Shown: positions 1 to 11,067, counted from the first letter of the stretch. The stretch is DNA of 64,000 nucleotides from Mycosarcoma maydis (GCF_000328475.2 NC_026493.1:310001-374000), one strand, 5' to 3'. Notes: generated from the letters alone by a model not told the origin. Numbers and translations: made by a program.

Positions 1-2
1 GT

Positions 3-1064
3 TCCTCTGCGACCTCTGCTGCAGTGCAACACGAAGAGATGCAGGAAAAGAGCCGTGCAAGCAGCACGCGGAACGCTGCAACTGCGGCGGGTACAATCAA
101 ACCTGGCGTCATACCTGGACGAACAGCCAACTCGAACGAGAAATGTGCAGCGAAACCTGCCGGTGCGGACTACCCAACCACCGCGGGTGGAGGCACCAAG
201 TTGCCGCGCGCAGAGACGGGTGATGTCATGTCCGGCGCGGTGGTGCCTCCCGGTGCGTCGTTCGTTACCGCCGACGAAGCACGCAAGTCTCGAGCCTCGA
301 GTGTCAACGGTGGCGCGAATCGATCTTCGCTATCCGCCTCGTCTGACCAAGACCAAGATGAGGATGATTCCGACGACAACGAGGACGAGGACGATGACGA
401 TGACGACGAGATGGATCTGGACGACGAAGATTACCTGACCGACGATCAGACGGAAGAGCAGCGGTTGATCATGCAAGGCGGCATGGGAATCCCGTTGGAC
501 GAGTTCGGACAAGCGTGTCCTCTGTTGCCCAGCATCGGCGCGCTCGACACGGGACGCAAATGTCTCGTTCTTGATCTGGACGAGACGCTGGTGCATTCGA
601 GCTTCAAGATGATTCAAAATGCAGACTTTATTGTGCCAGTCGAGATCGACGGTACGGTGCACAATGTGTATGTGATCAAGCGACCTGGAGTAGACGAATT
701 CATGCGTCAGATGGGCCTGATCTATGAAGTGGTCGTCTTCACCGCTTCGCTCTCCAAGTATGCGGATCCTGTGCTGGATATGTTGGACATTCACCATGCT
801 GTTCGACATAGGTTGTTTAGGGAGAGCTGTTACAACCACAAGGGCAACTATGTGAAGGATCTAAGTCAACTAGGAAGGCGCATTGGCGAGACGATCATCA
901 TCGACAATTCACCTGCCAGCTACATCTTCCATCCGAACAACGCGGTGCCTATCAGCAGCTGGTTCAACGACCCTCATGACACCGAACTGACCGACCTGTG
1001 TCCGTTCCTCGCCGACCTCGCGCATGTCGACGACGTCCGCGCCGTCCTAGACGGCGCTCTCTAG
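3..1064 (+). CDS. NIF/FCP1-family protein phosphatase, Psr1/Psr2-like (5' end missing)
   Basis: The frame is open to the left edge, so the N-terminus lies outside the window. The visible part begins with a low-complexity region and a long Asp/Glu-rich stretch (about 345-440). The catalytic NIF (FCP1 homology) domain follows. It carries the DxDxT signature [11 protein letters not shown]: the nucleophile Asp codon is at 573, the second Asp at 579 and the Thr at 585. The conserved C-terminal half ends [15 protein letters not shown]. These haloacid-dehalogenase-fold, Mg-dependent phosphatases act on phosphoserine or phosphothreonine. The spacing and ending resemble yeast Psr1/Psr2, plasma-membrane phosphatases of the sodium and general stress response. 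Their membrane anchor is an N-terminal palmitoylation motif, which would lie in the missing part. The gene converges on the SREBP-like gene with 284 bp between stop codons. The domain call is firm. The subfamily is inferred. Confidence 0.9.
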   Translation, partial: SSATSAAVQHEEMQEKSRASSTRNAATAAGTIKPGVIPGRTANSNEKCAAKPAGADYPTTAGGGTKLPRAETGDVMSGAVVPPGASFVTADEARKSRASSVNGGANRSSLSASSDQDQDEDDSDDNEDEDDDDDDEMDLDDEDYLTDDQTEEQRLIMQGGMGIPLDEFGQACPLLPSIGALDTGRKCLVLDLDETLVHSSFKMIQNADFIVPVEIDGTVHNVYVIKRPGVDEFMRQMGLIYEVVVFTASLSKYADPVLDMLDIHHAVRHRLFRESCYNHKGNYVKDLSQLGRRIGETIIIDNSPASYIFHPNNAVPISSWFNDPHDTELTDLCPFLADLAHVDDVRAVLDGAL

Positions 1065-1348
1065 CTTCCTTATACCCCCCGCCCTCCTTGTCTACTCAAA
1101 TACCCCCCTCCTCCCCCTCCCCCGCACTCTCCGAGCTGAAAACTCCCACTACACCCCCTCACATCCCTCGCGTATCGCTCTTGTTTGCTTATATCACTCA
1201 CACTCGTTTCACAAAACCTAGATAGTCACCTCCACAAAAACACGAGCACGCACAATGCGGAGGACGCTTTTTTCGCAATCACGAATCAGATTCCAGGCAC
1301 GAGTAGCCAAGAGTGCAAGTGTGCGCACCATACACGACACGCTCCAGA
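1065..1348. other. convergent 3' spacer
   Basis: Short AT- and C-rich region between two convergent stop codons, expected to hold both 3' UTRs. It contains one copy of the ATCACGAAT word near 1280. I see no gene here. Confidence 0.6.
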
Positions 1349-4300
1349 TCAGAGTTCGATTCCGGAGTCTGTGTCGTCGTTGCAAGTGTCGAGCAGCAGT
1401 TTGAGAGGCTCATCGTGAGGGATACGAGGGAGGCGGTTGAGACGGCGCGCCAGGGCGGTGCAGAGGTCAGTGACCAGGTCGAGACACGTATCGAGATGGG
1501 CCGAGAGGTGCGAGGTCGAGTGTGTAGTGACGCCTGAGACGAGCATTCGAATCTGACGTGTAGCGGCGTACAAGTGTGTCGGGTGTGTACGAGCGTCAGT
1601 GAGGGTGCGCAGGAATTGGATCCATGCCAAGAACAGGGTTGCCTTGGCGTCAAGCTGATCGTACGTTGCAAGCGAGCCAGTGTCGCATTCGACGTCCATA
1701 GCGACAAATGCATCCAGCATGGATACGCTCGACAGCTGCACACGCCCCTCGACGCCAAATGGATGATCGCGCAGCATCGAGCCCACGTGTCGTGCCAGTC
1801 CAAGATTGCCTAGCACCGCAGACCAGCTTGCGAGCGTCACCTGCGCCATCTGCCAGGCGCGCGCAGTCGGTGGCGCCGTGCGCGCAAGCGTCGTGATCTC
1901 GCGATGCAGCTCCTTGCGCTTGCCCTGATCGAGTACAATGCTAAGCTCGAGCTTCTGCTTAGCCTGCAGCGAGATAAAGTCGCGCACCAACGAGCAAGGA
2001 CGCGCTTCAGCTGCCGACGGGCACGAAGCCTCGAACAAGCTCACTAACAGGCTATTCCACACGTCCGTCAGTCGCGCGCAGTAGTACACGTCTGCCATGG
2101 CCAGAACAGCAGAGTAGTCGCAACTGCACGCATCCGCCGACGACCATGCAGAGGCAAGCAAGTCGTGCGCGCTGTCCAAGTCAAGTGAGAGCACACAAGA
2201 GAGCCAAGAGGCATCTTCCGACTCCATCAACCTCTCGTCCTTGTCGCAAGCCGAGCGCAAGCCCACAGTTGCGCTCGATGACGCCGTGCAAGAGGCAGCA
2301 TCACAAAGACTGGACCGCGCTTCCGTCCACATCTGGTCGGCAAGATCCTGTATAGACTCAATTCCTTCACCCAGACGAGCCAGAGAGAGCGCCAACGTAG
2401 CTTTGAGCCTCGGTGACGCCAAGACAGGATCACGAGTAGCACGCATATCCTGCCCGCCACGAATGAGCTTGCTGTTGGCCACACGCAGAGCTGTCTCAAG
2501 TCGGAGCAGCCAGGACGACTGTGAGCTGGCCTCGCACAGCGTTTCGACTTCGAGAAGACGACCCAAACCGGCAGCATCTTGATCGGACAGCTTCTCGGCG
2601 GGCACAAGCTTGTGGAGGCGTGTGGACCGACTGAGAGCGAGGCGCAATGCAGCCACAGCAACCGAAGGCAATGCGAGCACTGTAGAAGTGGGCGCCGAGA
2701 CACGAGCACGTACAACAGCATCAAACGTGGCAACGTCCAGCTCGCCCTTTGTCAAGGCTAAGCGCAGCTTGCGACTTTCGCCAATGTGCCTTTGCTCCTC
2801 CTCTTGATCTGCTTCGCTCATCCGTCCGGAGGAGGACGTTGAACTGTGTGCAAAGAGACGAGACAAGACGGGCCAAACGAGGAAGAGGAAGCAGAAAGCA
2901 AATGATACGACCCGCAACACTTCAAAAGTGAGAGCGTGTGTGGGAACAGCGTCAAAGGCGTGTGCGTCTTGAGCTAGTGAAGTACCAGGCGCTAGATAGG
3001 TAGCGGACCGCTTGAGCAGCTGACGGCTTGCACCGACCACGACCTTGCCAGCCGCAGGGCGAGCAACGGCTTGGCTTGCGTCCGACGCAGTCCCGTCCAG
3101 CGCAAACTCGGCACCGGAGCCGATGAAGCTGATGCCCAGGAAGGTGGCCAGCATGTAACGAGAGGAGGCAACAGAGGAGATGGCACCACCGATGCCCAAT
3201 TTACGACCGCGTCCAGTTTTGGATTCAGTGCGGCTACGAGCAGATGAAGGCGACAAAGATGAAGCGCTGGCGAAGGAGCCTTCAGCTGCGTCAGCCTCGT
3301 CGTTGTCGTCGTCTGCCACTTCTTCATCTTCTTCGTCGTCGTCATCGTCGTCAGCTTCCACAGCGGGCTGGCCTTGTTCGGCTTCTTCTTCCTCTCTGGC
3401 AGCAGCGGCGGCGGCGAGCGCTTCTTGCTCGGCGACTACCTTGTCCATCTCGCCTTCCCAAAGCTCTAGAAGCTCCTCCCCGCCCTCGAGACTGCGAACG
3501 AGTTCGCGAAGTCCGGCAACTTCGCTGTTTAGGCGCAATTCGCGCGACTTGAGGTACTTGATGTAGTCAGTGGCCTTGCCTAGAATGGTAGCCTTGTTGA
3601 GTTTGGTAGCCGCGGGGACACCGTCGACGAGATCCTCCTCCTGTTGCGCCTTTCGACTTCTTCGACCGGAAGGCGTCTTGCGTGGTCGAATCTCTCGAAG
3701 GGCTGGTACAGCACGGCGAAGGGCAGCAATCCTGTCGTTAATGTTGTTGCGGTACCTCCTTTCAATTGCATTGTGGGCCACCTTTTTCTGTTGACGCGTA
3801 GCAGGATCAAGCTGTGCTTTGTCGGCAGAGGTGGCGAGTGCTTCGGAGGAGGCTTGTGCCGCATCTGCTTGATGAGCAGCCTTTGCGGCAGCTTGCGCTT
3901 GTGTTTCTTGAAGTCGCTTGGCTTTCAGTCTCTGGATGGCAGCGAGAGCAGTGGCGTTACTACCTACCTCCATGTGAGGCAACTTGCTGCTGATCTGGTT
4001 GATCGAGGAAGCGCTGCTGGAAGATGCTGTCTTTTGTTCGACGTTTGGCTTGGCCTTCTTTGAGATGCGGACGACGTTGGTAGATTCCGACTTGGACGCA
4101 GCAACGGCGGTGGCTTTTTTGGGTTCGGAATTGACATCGCCTGCGCGTCTCTTTCGACCGGTCGCTTTTGCACTGGTAGCAGTGGCGGACACGGACGGCG
4201 ATGTGATTTGAGCAGCATCTCGGGGGACGACTTGCGGTGCTGGAGAAGGCTGAAGACCAGGGGCGGTGGGAGTGAGGAAGTTGGCGTGCCACTGTGGAGA

Positions 4301-5068
4301 GATGGAGGTGGGCAGATCGGAATGCTGACTGGAGGGTATGGGGCAAGTGCCATTCAAGGGCAACGGTGCTGGTGGGAGCACAGGTTGCAGACCGAATGGC
4401 GAGGTGGAGGACGAAGCATGGAGATTGAACTGCTGAGCGTACGGCGAGGTGGTGTCGGAACCTGAGTAGGACTGTGCATAGGAAGTGTTTGAGAAATCGA
4501 GGCTGCCATCTGGGCTGATTGCTGTACCATTGTGAGGAGTCAGCGAGAAGGAAAAGTTACGAGCGGAGGAACCGACATCGGAAGCTGGCGGTGTGGGGAA
4601 GCTGGCGCTTCCGTAGACGAGATCATTGATGCTGTTAGGACTAGCACCGCTGTCGCTGGTGGTAGAGACATAGGAGCCAGCGTATGAAGCCGAGAAGGAT
4701 GCGAGGGATGCAGGAGCTTCGAGGTCGGTAAAGTGATCCGAAGGTAGGGTGGCATCGAGGATGGAGCGCATCATGGAATCATAGTCTTCGCTGGACCAAG
4801 GGCCTGAAGGGGGATCGTGGAGGACACTGATCTGTTCTTCCTTGGGGGTAATGATACTGGGCAGAATGTGCTGCTGCTGTTGAAGGATATGCATAGCTTC
4901 GAGCTGAGCTTGCTGCTGATGCAAGTGTAGGAGGTGACTATCGAGCGAATCTGATTGGAGCGGCTGCTGAGCGTTTTGTTGTTTCTTCTCGAGCTGCTGC
5001 TGCTGCGGATGGTGGGGCAGAGAGGCAGAAGAGCCGCCGTCGTTGATGGACACCGGATACATGGCCAT
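1349..5068 (-). CDS. sre1: SREBP-type bHLH transcription factor, membrane-bound precursor (Sre1-like)
   Basis: A 1239-residue protein read without introns from an ATG at 5068. The first 400 residues are Gln- and Ser-rich, typical of an activation region. A basic helix-loop-helix begins near residue 430 with HNAIERRYRNNINDRI. The Tyr in ERRYR is the diagnostic SREBP residue, replacing the Arg of ordinary bHLH proteins. The loop is enlarged by a basic insert before the second helix (LNKATILGKATDYIKYLKS). An acidic linker follows, then two hydrophobic segments near residues 640-660 and 713-740, then a long C-terminal region like that of fungal Sre1. This is the hairpin topology of an ER-anchored precursor. 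Proteolysis would release the N-terminal factor to drive sterol, lipid and low-oxygen genes. Family assignment is strong. The target set and cleavage route are inferred. Confidence 0.92.
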   Translation of the reverse strand: MAMYPVSINDGGSSASLPHHPQQQQLEKKQQNAQQPLQSDSLDSHLLHLHQQQAQLEAMHILQQQQHILPSIITPKEEQISVLHDPPSGPWSSEDYDSMMRSILDATLPSDHFTDLEAPASLASFSASYAGSYVSTTSDSGASPNSINDLVYGSASFPTPPASDVGSSARNFSFSLTPHNGTAISPDGSLDFSNTSYAQSYSGSDTTSPYAQQFNLHASSSTSPFGLQPVLPPAPLPLNGTCPIPSSQHSDLPTSISPQWHANFLTPTAPGLQPSPAPQVVPRDAAQITSPSVSATATSAKATGRKRRAGDVNSEPKKATAVAASKSESTNVVRISKKAKPNVEQKTASSSSASSINQISSKLPHMEVGSNATALAAIQRLKAKRLQETQAQAAAKAAHQADAAQASSEALATSADKAQLDPATRQQKKVAHNAIERRYRNNINDRIAALRRAVPALREIRPRKTPSGRRSRKAQQEEDLVDGVPAATKLNKATILGKATDYIKYLKSRELRLNSEVAGLRELVRSLEGGEELLELWEGEMDKVVAEQEALAAAAAAREEEEAEQGQPAVEADDDDDDEEDEEVADDDNDEADAAEGSFASASSLSPSSARSRTESKTGRGRKLGIGGAISSVASSRYMLATFLGISFIGSGAEFALDGTASDASQAVARPAAGKVVVGASRQLLKRSATYLAPGTSLAQDAHAFDAVPTHALTFEVLRVVSFAFCFLFLVWPVLSRLFAHSSTSSSGRMSEADQEEEQRHIGESRKLRLALTKGELDVATFDAVVRARVSAPTSTVLALPSVAVAALRLALSRSTRLHKLVPAEKLSDQDAAGLGRLLEVETLCEASSQSSWLLRLETALRVANSKLIRGGQDMRATRDPVLASPRLKATLALSLARLGEGIESIQDLADQMWTEARSSLCDAASCTASSSATVGLRSACDKDERLMESEDASWLSCVLSLDLDSAHDLLASAWSSADACSCDYSAVLAMADVYYCARLTDVWNSLLVSLFEASCPSAAEARPCSLVRDFISLQAKQKLELSIVLDQGKRKELHREITTLARTAPPTARAWQMAQVTLASWSAVLGNLGLARHVGSMLRDHPFGVEGRVQLSSVSMLDAFVAMDVECDTGSLATYDQLDAKATLFLAWIQFLRTLTDARTHPTHLYAATRQIRMLVSGVTTHSTSHLSAHLDTCLDLVTDLCTALARRLNRLPRIPHDEPLKLLLDTCNDDTDSGIEL

Positions 5069-5556
5069 GTGTCAAGCAAGAGGCAGTGACGAGATTGAAA
5101 TAAGCAATGGACGTTCGTCAGAGGTGAAGCAAGCCGGGAAGCTACAGAGAGCTGTGTGATTGGAATGGCTGGATGGGATATATACAGCAGGCTAAGGCTA
5201 TGGCTGAGTGTCGGTTGGTGTGTGTGTGTGTGTCGACGCGGTGGATGTCAATGTCAATGCTTGTGACGTAGAAGGTGATGGAGTAGATATATGAATGGCT
5301 GTGCAAGAGTGGCAAAGAGTCGGGACCGAGACAAACCCAGACCTGTGAGTGATTTAGTCGAGTGGGACGAGTCGAGCCAAGGTGAGCTGGAAGCCAACAC
5401 TGTTTGCTTGCAGGGCGCGAGAGATGGCTGATGAACGTGGGCGTGGTTGAACAGGAGGTAGGACTTCGTGCTTGCTCGGAAGGTTACGTGAATTGTCTGC
5501 TCTTGTACAACGTCAAAAAGCATCCATCGTGCATATGTCATTTCATTCGTGATTGC

Positions 5557-5587
5557 CTGCTGGCTGCTGGCTGCTGGCTGCTGGCTG
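5557..5587. repeat. heptanucleotide tandem array (CTGCTGG)n
   Basis: Four perfect CTGCTGG units plus three bases, read directly. It lies in non-coding DNA upstream of sre1. Confidence 0.9.
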
Positions 5588-5944
5588 CAAAGCGTGACAA
5601 GCACAAAGCGTCAAGCTGCTTCACGCTTAACTTAGCGTGGCGTAGAGTGAAGCATCGTACGATTTTGTGTGTGGAGCGGCTGAGCTGACAACCACGAATC
5701 ACACAACGTGAATGAACTCACCGACGGCAGTCCAACGTGCTACACACACACGGCACACGGCAAGTCGAGCACCGATTGTCTTGAGTCGTGAGTTTCGCTA
5801 TTCGATTCTTTGAAAAAGAAAAACGAAAAAAAAAAGAGGTCACAAAACCAAAGACCGCGTGAATCACGAATCGTGAATGTCAGGCCACTTTTCATAGACG
5901 TCAACATGTCTTGCTATTCGTGATTCGTGATTGATTCGTGATTC

Positions 5945-5993
5945 CACGATTCACGATTCACGATTCACGATTCACGATTCACGATTCAGCTGA
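5945..5993. repeat. heptanucleotide tandem array (CACGATT)7
   Basis: Exactly seven perfect CACGATT units (49 bp). The same word, and its reverse complement AATCGTG, is scattered singly through most other spacers in the window. Confidence 0.95.
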
Positions 5994-6204
5994 GCGGCAA
6001 TCACGAACTCGTCGGTGCACTTGAACAGGTTTGTTATTCCTTCGCACTTGTCTCTGTGCGACTGACCTTGTTGAAAGCGATCTCCTGCCTGCTTCATCAC
6101 AGTCGGACGTCGGTGGCACATATCGCATACAGGTCGTGGAGAAGGCCTGACAGAAGGTTAGCGAAATACTATATGTATACTATAAACTGGGCATTGTATA
6201 ACCC

Positions 6205-6324
6205 GCTTCTGTAGCTCAGTTGGTACGAGCGTCCGACTGAAGAATTCAGTTTCAATAAGTCGCCACTGTCTGCAGTGGATGTTTGATTATCGGGAGGTCA
6301 TCTGTTCGATCCAGGTCAGAAGCA
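6205..6324 (+). tRNA. tRNA-Phe (anticodon GAA) with a 46-nt intron
   Basis: A full cloverleaf can be folded. The acceptor stem is GCTTCTG (6205-6211) with CAGAAGC (6317-6323), and the discriminator base is A6324. The D-arm is GCTC...GAGC, the anticodon stem is TCCGA/TCGGG, and the T-arm has loop TTCGATC. The anticodon GAA is at 6239-6241. The intron occupies 6243-6288, one base 3' of the anticodon, which is the canonical eukaryotic position. It holds a perfect small hairpin (CCACTG, TCTG loop, CAGTGG). Two T-runs (6329-6334 and 6340-6348) follow as Pol III terminators. An identical 120-bp copy lies on the other strand at 33045-33164. Confidence 0.95.
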
Positions 6325-6328
6325 TTTA

Positions 6329-6348
6329 TTTTTTAGGGGTTTTTTTTT
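6329..6348 (+). terminator. Pol III T-run terminator of tRNA-Phe copy 1
   Basis: Runs of six and nine T start five bases after the mature tRNA 3' end, as expected for RNA polymerase III termination. Confidence 0.8.
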
Positions 6349-6806
6349 GCAGTTTTGTTTGACTGGTGTGGTTGCTTATGTAAGCGTTCAAGCGAGAGAA
6401 CTCCCGAGGTGGAGCAGCAGCGCCGGAATTTTTTTCGAGAATTTGAGTTGTGTGCGAGAAGACCCTTCCTCGTTGTCGAGGAGGTTCTTTTTCACCAACA
6501 GCTGTACTCAGCATCAGCCACAACCTCAACTTTGACTTGCTCTCTCTCACTCTCACACTCTCTCTACCTAGTGTCTTGCTGTTGCTACTGCAACTACTAC
6601 AGTCGCCAGCCATACTACTGTCTTCCTGTACACGTTCATCCATTGGCTACCCCTGGTCAGCTTATCGAGCGCTTTCGACCAGACAGTTTCGTCGTGGCGC
6701 GACGCGGGCGCTTTTGCTTCCCTCGGGTCGAGCAGTCGAGCAGAGCAGAGCATTCAGTTGAACCCCACATCATCTCCTCCTACCTAGCTGAAGGCGTTTC
6801 TTCGCC

Positions 6807-9800
6807 ATGGCGGACGCTCAGCAATCCAACAAGGCGCATCGCAAGGCCAAGACCGGCGGCAAGGCCGAAAAGGGCAAGCCCAAGCACACCAACGGCTTTA
6901 ACCCAAAGGCCTTCATCTCGGCCAACATCAATGTCGCCCAGAAGCAAATCCTGCGCAATGCTGAAAAAGAGCAGAAACGGTTCCATGTGCCTCTGGCCGA
7001 CAGGACCCCAGAAGACGAGCCGCCTCCCATCATCGTCGCCGTCGTGGGTCCTGAAGGTGTTGGCAAAACCACGCTCATGCGCTCCCTCATCCGCCGATAC
7101 ACCAAACACACACTCGCCGATATCAAGGGCCCCGTCACCGTCGTCACGGGCAAAAAGCGAAGAGTCACGTTTATCGAATGTAACAACGACATCAACAGCA
7201 TGATCGATATCGGCAAGGTCGCCGATCTGGTGCTGCTCATGATCGATGGCTCCTTTGGCTTTGAAATGGAGACCATGGAGTTCCTCAACGTCTTGCAATC
7301 GCATGGTTTTCCCAAGGTCATTGGCGTATTGACTCATCTCGACCTCATTAAAAAGGCAAAGACGCTCAAGGCCACCAAGAAGCGTCTGAAACATCGTTTC
7401 TGGACTGAAATCTACGATGGTGCCAAATTGTTCTACCTTTCCGGTATCATCAACGGTCGATATCCGGACACAGAGATTCAAAACCTCTCGCGCTTCATTG
7501 GCGTCATGAAGTTCCGTCCACTTATCTTTCGCAACGCCCATCCTTATGTGCTGGCCGACCGAATGGAAGACCTCACACCGAGGGAAGAAATCCGTGCCAA
7601 TCCCAAGGGTGATCGAACCATTACCGTCTACGGCTACCTCCACGGAACTCACTTACGATCCTCGCATCGAGTTCACATTCCAGGCGCGGGCGACCTTTCC
7701 ATCACATCCATCGAAAAGCTCAACGACCCATGTCCACTGCCCACCCAAGACAGCGAGAAGCGTCGAAAGCTTTCGGACAAAGCCAAGCTCATTCACGCGC
7801 CCATGAGCGACGTCGGTGGCGTCATGTTTGACAAGGACGCCGTCTATATCAACGTCCCAGGAAACTTTACACGCAACGGTGACAACCCAGTGGAACCGGC
7901 CGGCGAAGGCGAGCGAATGGTCATGCATCTACAGGATGCACATACCACGCTCGACGAGCTCGCAGCGCAAAGCGAGCTGCGATTGTTCGACTCGGATACC
8001 ACCGGTTTGCCCTCAGCGGACATCTCGGCCGACAAGAACCCAGATGGTCTAGTCTACACATCACCGGCTAAAGGCAAGCGCGTTCGACGAGCCGCTTTCG
8101 ACGACGTGCTTCTCGACGACGATATCGACGATGATGATGTCCAAGACCAAGAGGACGATGAAAGCGAAGCAGGCTTTGACGATGATGATGACGACGACCA
8201 AGAAGACCGTGGTGACAACCGTCGAGCTTTCACGCGCAAAGCCATCGAGGCGGATGAAGCGGATGGAGCTGCTTCCAAGGAGATCCCGTTTGCCGACAGC
8301 GACTCCGACATGGGATTCGGATCTCAAGACGATGCCGATGACGATGATCAAGATCCTGGCTCTGGTTCCGGCTTTGGATCTGGCTCCGACGACGATGACG
8401 ACGAGATCGCACCCTGGAAACGCGACCTCGCTGCGCGCGCCGAAGCCACGGTGCTTGCCAACCGATCGCGCAAACCACTCGACCTGGCGCGTCTCATCTA
8501 CCACTCGGACAAGACCCCCGAACAGATCGCGTCTGGTAACGTCCACAGCCACTTGGACGACGAAGACGACCTCCGCATACTGGCCGAGTCAGATGAGGGC
8601 GATGATTTCTTCCGTCGTGCCGACGGCCAGCGCACCGCTTCTGCCACGACTGGTGAGCTGGAGGAGGAATATCAGGATGTACCTGACCAGGCGCGTCCTG
8701 TTTGCAAAGCGGTCGATCTAAGTCACTGGGCTGAAGAGAAGATTTTGGACTCGATCCGACGCTTCTTCATCACAGGCGATGAGCCAGACAACCTCGAGGA
8801 GCGCAAAGATGGCAAGCGCGACGAGGCTGTCTCGCATCCAGATGAAGGTTCGGATTCCGAGGACGGATCGGAGCGTGCCGACAACGATGACGATGACCAA
8901 GACGATGCAGATTCGACGGAAGAAGCGCGTGCTAAAGCACTGGCTCAGAAAAAGGAAGCGCTGAAGCGCCGGTTCGACGAGCAATACGACGATCCGGACG
9001 CTGACACAAAACAGGACTGGTACGACGAGCAGAAGGATCGGTTGGCAGCTCAAGCCGCACTGAACAAGTCCGAGTTTGCTACAGTCGACGAAGACACGCG
9101 TCACTCGGTTGTAGGGTACCAACCAGGAGCTTACGTGCGCATCGAGTTGAGCAAGGTGGCGTACGAGTTGGTCGAGAATTTCGACGCGACCTACCCGCTG
9201 CTCGTCGGCGGGTTGTTGGCTAGCGAGGAGTCGTTCGGTTTCATTCAAGTACGCATCAAACGTCATCGATGGCACCAGAAAATCCTGAAGACCAACGACC
9301 CACTCATCTTCTCGCTCGGCTGGCGTCGATTTCAATCGATCCCGATCTACTCGTTGGATGACGGAACGAGAAATCGGATGCTCAAGTACACCCCGGAACA
9401 CATGCACTGCCTTGCGTCGTTCTACGGACCCATCTCGGCGCCCAATACAGGTTTCTGCGCATTCAATACACTCTCGACCTCTACGCCTTGTTTCCGAGTT
9501 TCGGCCACCGGTGTGGTGCTCGATGTGGATGCCGGTAGTCAGAAGATCGTCAAGAAACTCAAACTCACCGGTACACCCGCAAAGATTTACAAGAACACAG
9601 CATTTATCAAAGATATGTTCTCCTCGGCACTCGAAGTGGCCAAGTTCGAAGGCGCACATATCAAGACGGTTTCGGGGATTCGAGGACAGGTCAAGAAGGC
9701 GCTGGCCAAGCCAGAGGGACAGTTCCGAGCGACTTTTGAGGACAAGATTTTGATGAGCGATATCGTTTTCTTGCGAGCGTGGTATACGATTCAACCGCGC

Positions 9801-10304
9801 AAGTTCTACAATCCGGTGACGAGTCTATTGTTGCGAGGGAGCAAGGGATGGCAGGGGATGAGGTTGACAGGTGCAGTGAGGAAGGAGCGTCAGCTAAAGG
9901 CTCCGAACCATATCAACTCTAGCTACCGAGCAGTTGAACGCACCGAACGCAAGTTCAACCCGCTACGCGTTCCGCGTGCTTTGCAAGCACAACTACCGTT
10001 CAAGAGCAAACCCAAACAGATGTCGGCTAGCAACAACACTTCGTACCTCGCCAAACGCGCCGTCGTGCTCGAGGGTGACGAGAAAAAGGCGCTCGCGTTG
10101 CTCCAGCAGATGAAAACGGTTCAGCGCGAAAAAGAGGACAAGAGAAAGGCCAAGAACAAGCTCCGACAGGCGCAAAAGTCGAAATTGGCCGACAAGGACG
10201 AGCAGATTCGCGCCGTCAAGAGAAAGGCCGAGATGAAAGAGATCTATCGTATCCAGGGCATGAAGGCTCAGTCAGCTGCAAAGCGCCAGAAGACGGCCAA
10301 GTAG
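6807..10304 (+). CDS. bms1: Bms1-like ribosome biogenesis GTPase
   Basis: A single-exon protein of 1165 residues, close to the roughly 1180 residues of yeast Bms1. A basic N-terminus contains the family-typical HTNGFNPKAFI. A P-loop GTPase domain follows with GPEGVGKT at residues 81-88, and a THLDL motif stands in place of NKxD, as is usual in the Bms1/Tsr1 family. A central acidic region (about residues 430-700) is rich in Asp/Glu runs. The conserved C-terminal half includes AFNTLSTSTPCFRVSATG and IRGQVKKALAKPEGQFRATFEDKI, split here only for length. It ends in a Lys/Arg-rich helix. Bms1 is a nucleolar GTPase of the small-subunit processome that delivers Rcl1 to pre-rRNA for 18S maturation. 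The start chosen is the first ATG. A pyrimidine-rich leader lies upstream. Confidence 0.96.
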   Translation: MADAQQSNKAHRKAKTGGKAEKGKPKHTNGFNPKAFISANINVAQKQILRNAEKEQKRFHVPLADRTPEDEPPPIIVAVVGPEGVGKTTLMRSLIRRYTKHTLADIKGPVTVVTGKKRRVTFIECNNDINSMIDIGKVADLVLLMIDGSFGFEMETMEFLNVLQSHGFPKVIGVLTHLDLIKKAKTLKATKKRLKHRFWTEIYDGAKLFYLSGIINGRYPDTEIQNLSRFIGVMKFRPLIFRNAHPYVLADRMEDLTPREEIRANPKGDRTITVYGYLHGTHLRSSHRVHIPGAGDLSITSIEKLNDPCPLPTQDSEKRRKLSDKAKLIHAPMSDVGGVMFDKDAVYINVPGNFTRNGDNPVEPAGEGERMVMHLQDAHTTLDELAAQSELRLFDSDTTGLPSADISADKNPDGLVYTSPAKGKRVRRAAFDDVLLDDDIDDDDVQDQEDDESEAGFDDDDDDDQEDRGDNRRAFTRKAIEADEADGAASKEIPFADSDSDMGFGSQDDADDDDQDPGSGSGFGSGSDDDDDEIAPWKRDLAARAEATVLANRSRKPLDLARLIYHSDKTPEQIASGNVHSHLDDEDDLRILAESDEGDDFFRRADGQRTASATTGELEEEYQDVPDQARPVCKAVDLSHWAEEKILDSIRRFFITGDEPDNLEERKDGKRDEAVSHPDEGSDSEDGSERADNDDDDQDDADSTEEARAKALAQKKEALKRRFDEQYDDPDADTKQDWYDEQKDRLAAQAALNKSEFATVDEDTRHSVVGYQPGAYVRIELSKVAYELVENFDATYPLLVGGLLASEESFGFIQVRIKRHRWHQKILKTNDPLIFSLGWRRFQSIPIYSLDDGTRNRMLKYTPEHMHCLASFYGPISAPNTGFCAFNTLSTSTPCFRVSATGVVLDVDAGSQKIVKKLKLTGTPAKIYKNTAFIKDMFSSALEVAKFEGAHIKTVSGIRGQVKKALAKPEGQFRATFEDKILMSDIVFLRAWYTIQPRKFYNPVTSLLLRGSKGWQGMRLTGAVRKERQLKAPNHINSSYRAVERTERKFNPLRVPRALQAQLPFKSKPKQMSASNNTSYLAKRAVVLEGDEKKALALLQQMKTVQREKEDKRKAKNKLRQAQKSKLADKDEQIRAVKRKAEMKEIYRIQGMKAQSAAKRQKTAK

Positions 10305-11006
10305 CTTTATCAGATGCAGTAGTCATGAGCCACGCTTTACGATTGTATATTCACGATTGTGTCTGATCATGCAACCAAATTACCGAGAGCTGAATGGATG
10401 TGGGCAATGTGCCTGCATGTGTGCAAACGAGCTTCGTACCAAACAAACCACCAGGTGCGAGATACCGTGTGTATGGCTCTGGCCAACGACGAGCGCCGCG
10501 TCAAGCATTCTACGATGCTCTCACGCGTAACTTTGTTCGAACTTCTGCTTTCAGGCTTCGTTCGCTGACCATCACGAATCGTGAATGTGAATGTGAATGG
10601 CGCTTCATTTGCCATCTCGCATGCAGCTAGCGCTCTCGAGATGAGCAAGTGTGCGTGTCTATTCACGAAACCCGATCTTCATATTTGTTGACAAAGTTTT
10701 CCAGATTCCAATCATCTGTTCGTGGCCCATGTCTTGCAGCCCCAGCTGGGAGGACGACACCTTGCTCCGCCAAAGCGGCTGTTTGGATCTCGCTGCAACC
10801 CCTCATACCGGGCTGTCGTCAGTCTTCACACGAGATGCAGAAAAGGTGCCCAAGCTACAACTTGCGCTGCAGTCCATACCTGCATGCAAAGCCAGAGCAG
10901 TCGTGAATGAGCACGAGCACCGACACGGGAGCGTGGAGCACGGAGCACGAAGCACGAAGCAGCCCAAAATACTGTATGTTAACTTGAGGTGGGATTTTTT
11001 CTCAAC

Positions 11007-11067
11007 TGACTCGTGACTCGTGACTCGTGATGGAGATTGGTGATTGGTGATTGGTGATTGGTGATTG
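11007..11067. repeat. two adjacent heptanucleotide arrays
   Basis: TGACTCG repeats 3.4 times at 11007-11030. Four bases later GATTGGT repeats 4.7 times at 11035-11067. The two units differ in sequence but share the 7-bp period. Confidence 0.9.

Larger units (their letters stand above)
5069..6204. other. divergent intergenic region, sre1 / tRNA-Phe / bms1
   Basis: About 1.1 kb with no convincing coding sequence. It holds a short GT repeat (about 5217-5232), two heptanucleotide arrays (5557-5587 and 5945-5993), an A-run around 5816-5836, and several copies of the CGTGAAT / ATTCACG word from about 5857. A TATATA element near 5177-5182 lies about 110 bp upstream of the sre1 ATG and could serve its promoter. 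Confidence 0.6.

Noticed and set aside
7000..9800. Long antisense frames within bms1 (up to about 360 codons)
   Set aside because: They are mirror frames of a GC-rich gene. The sense strand has all Bms1 motifs.
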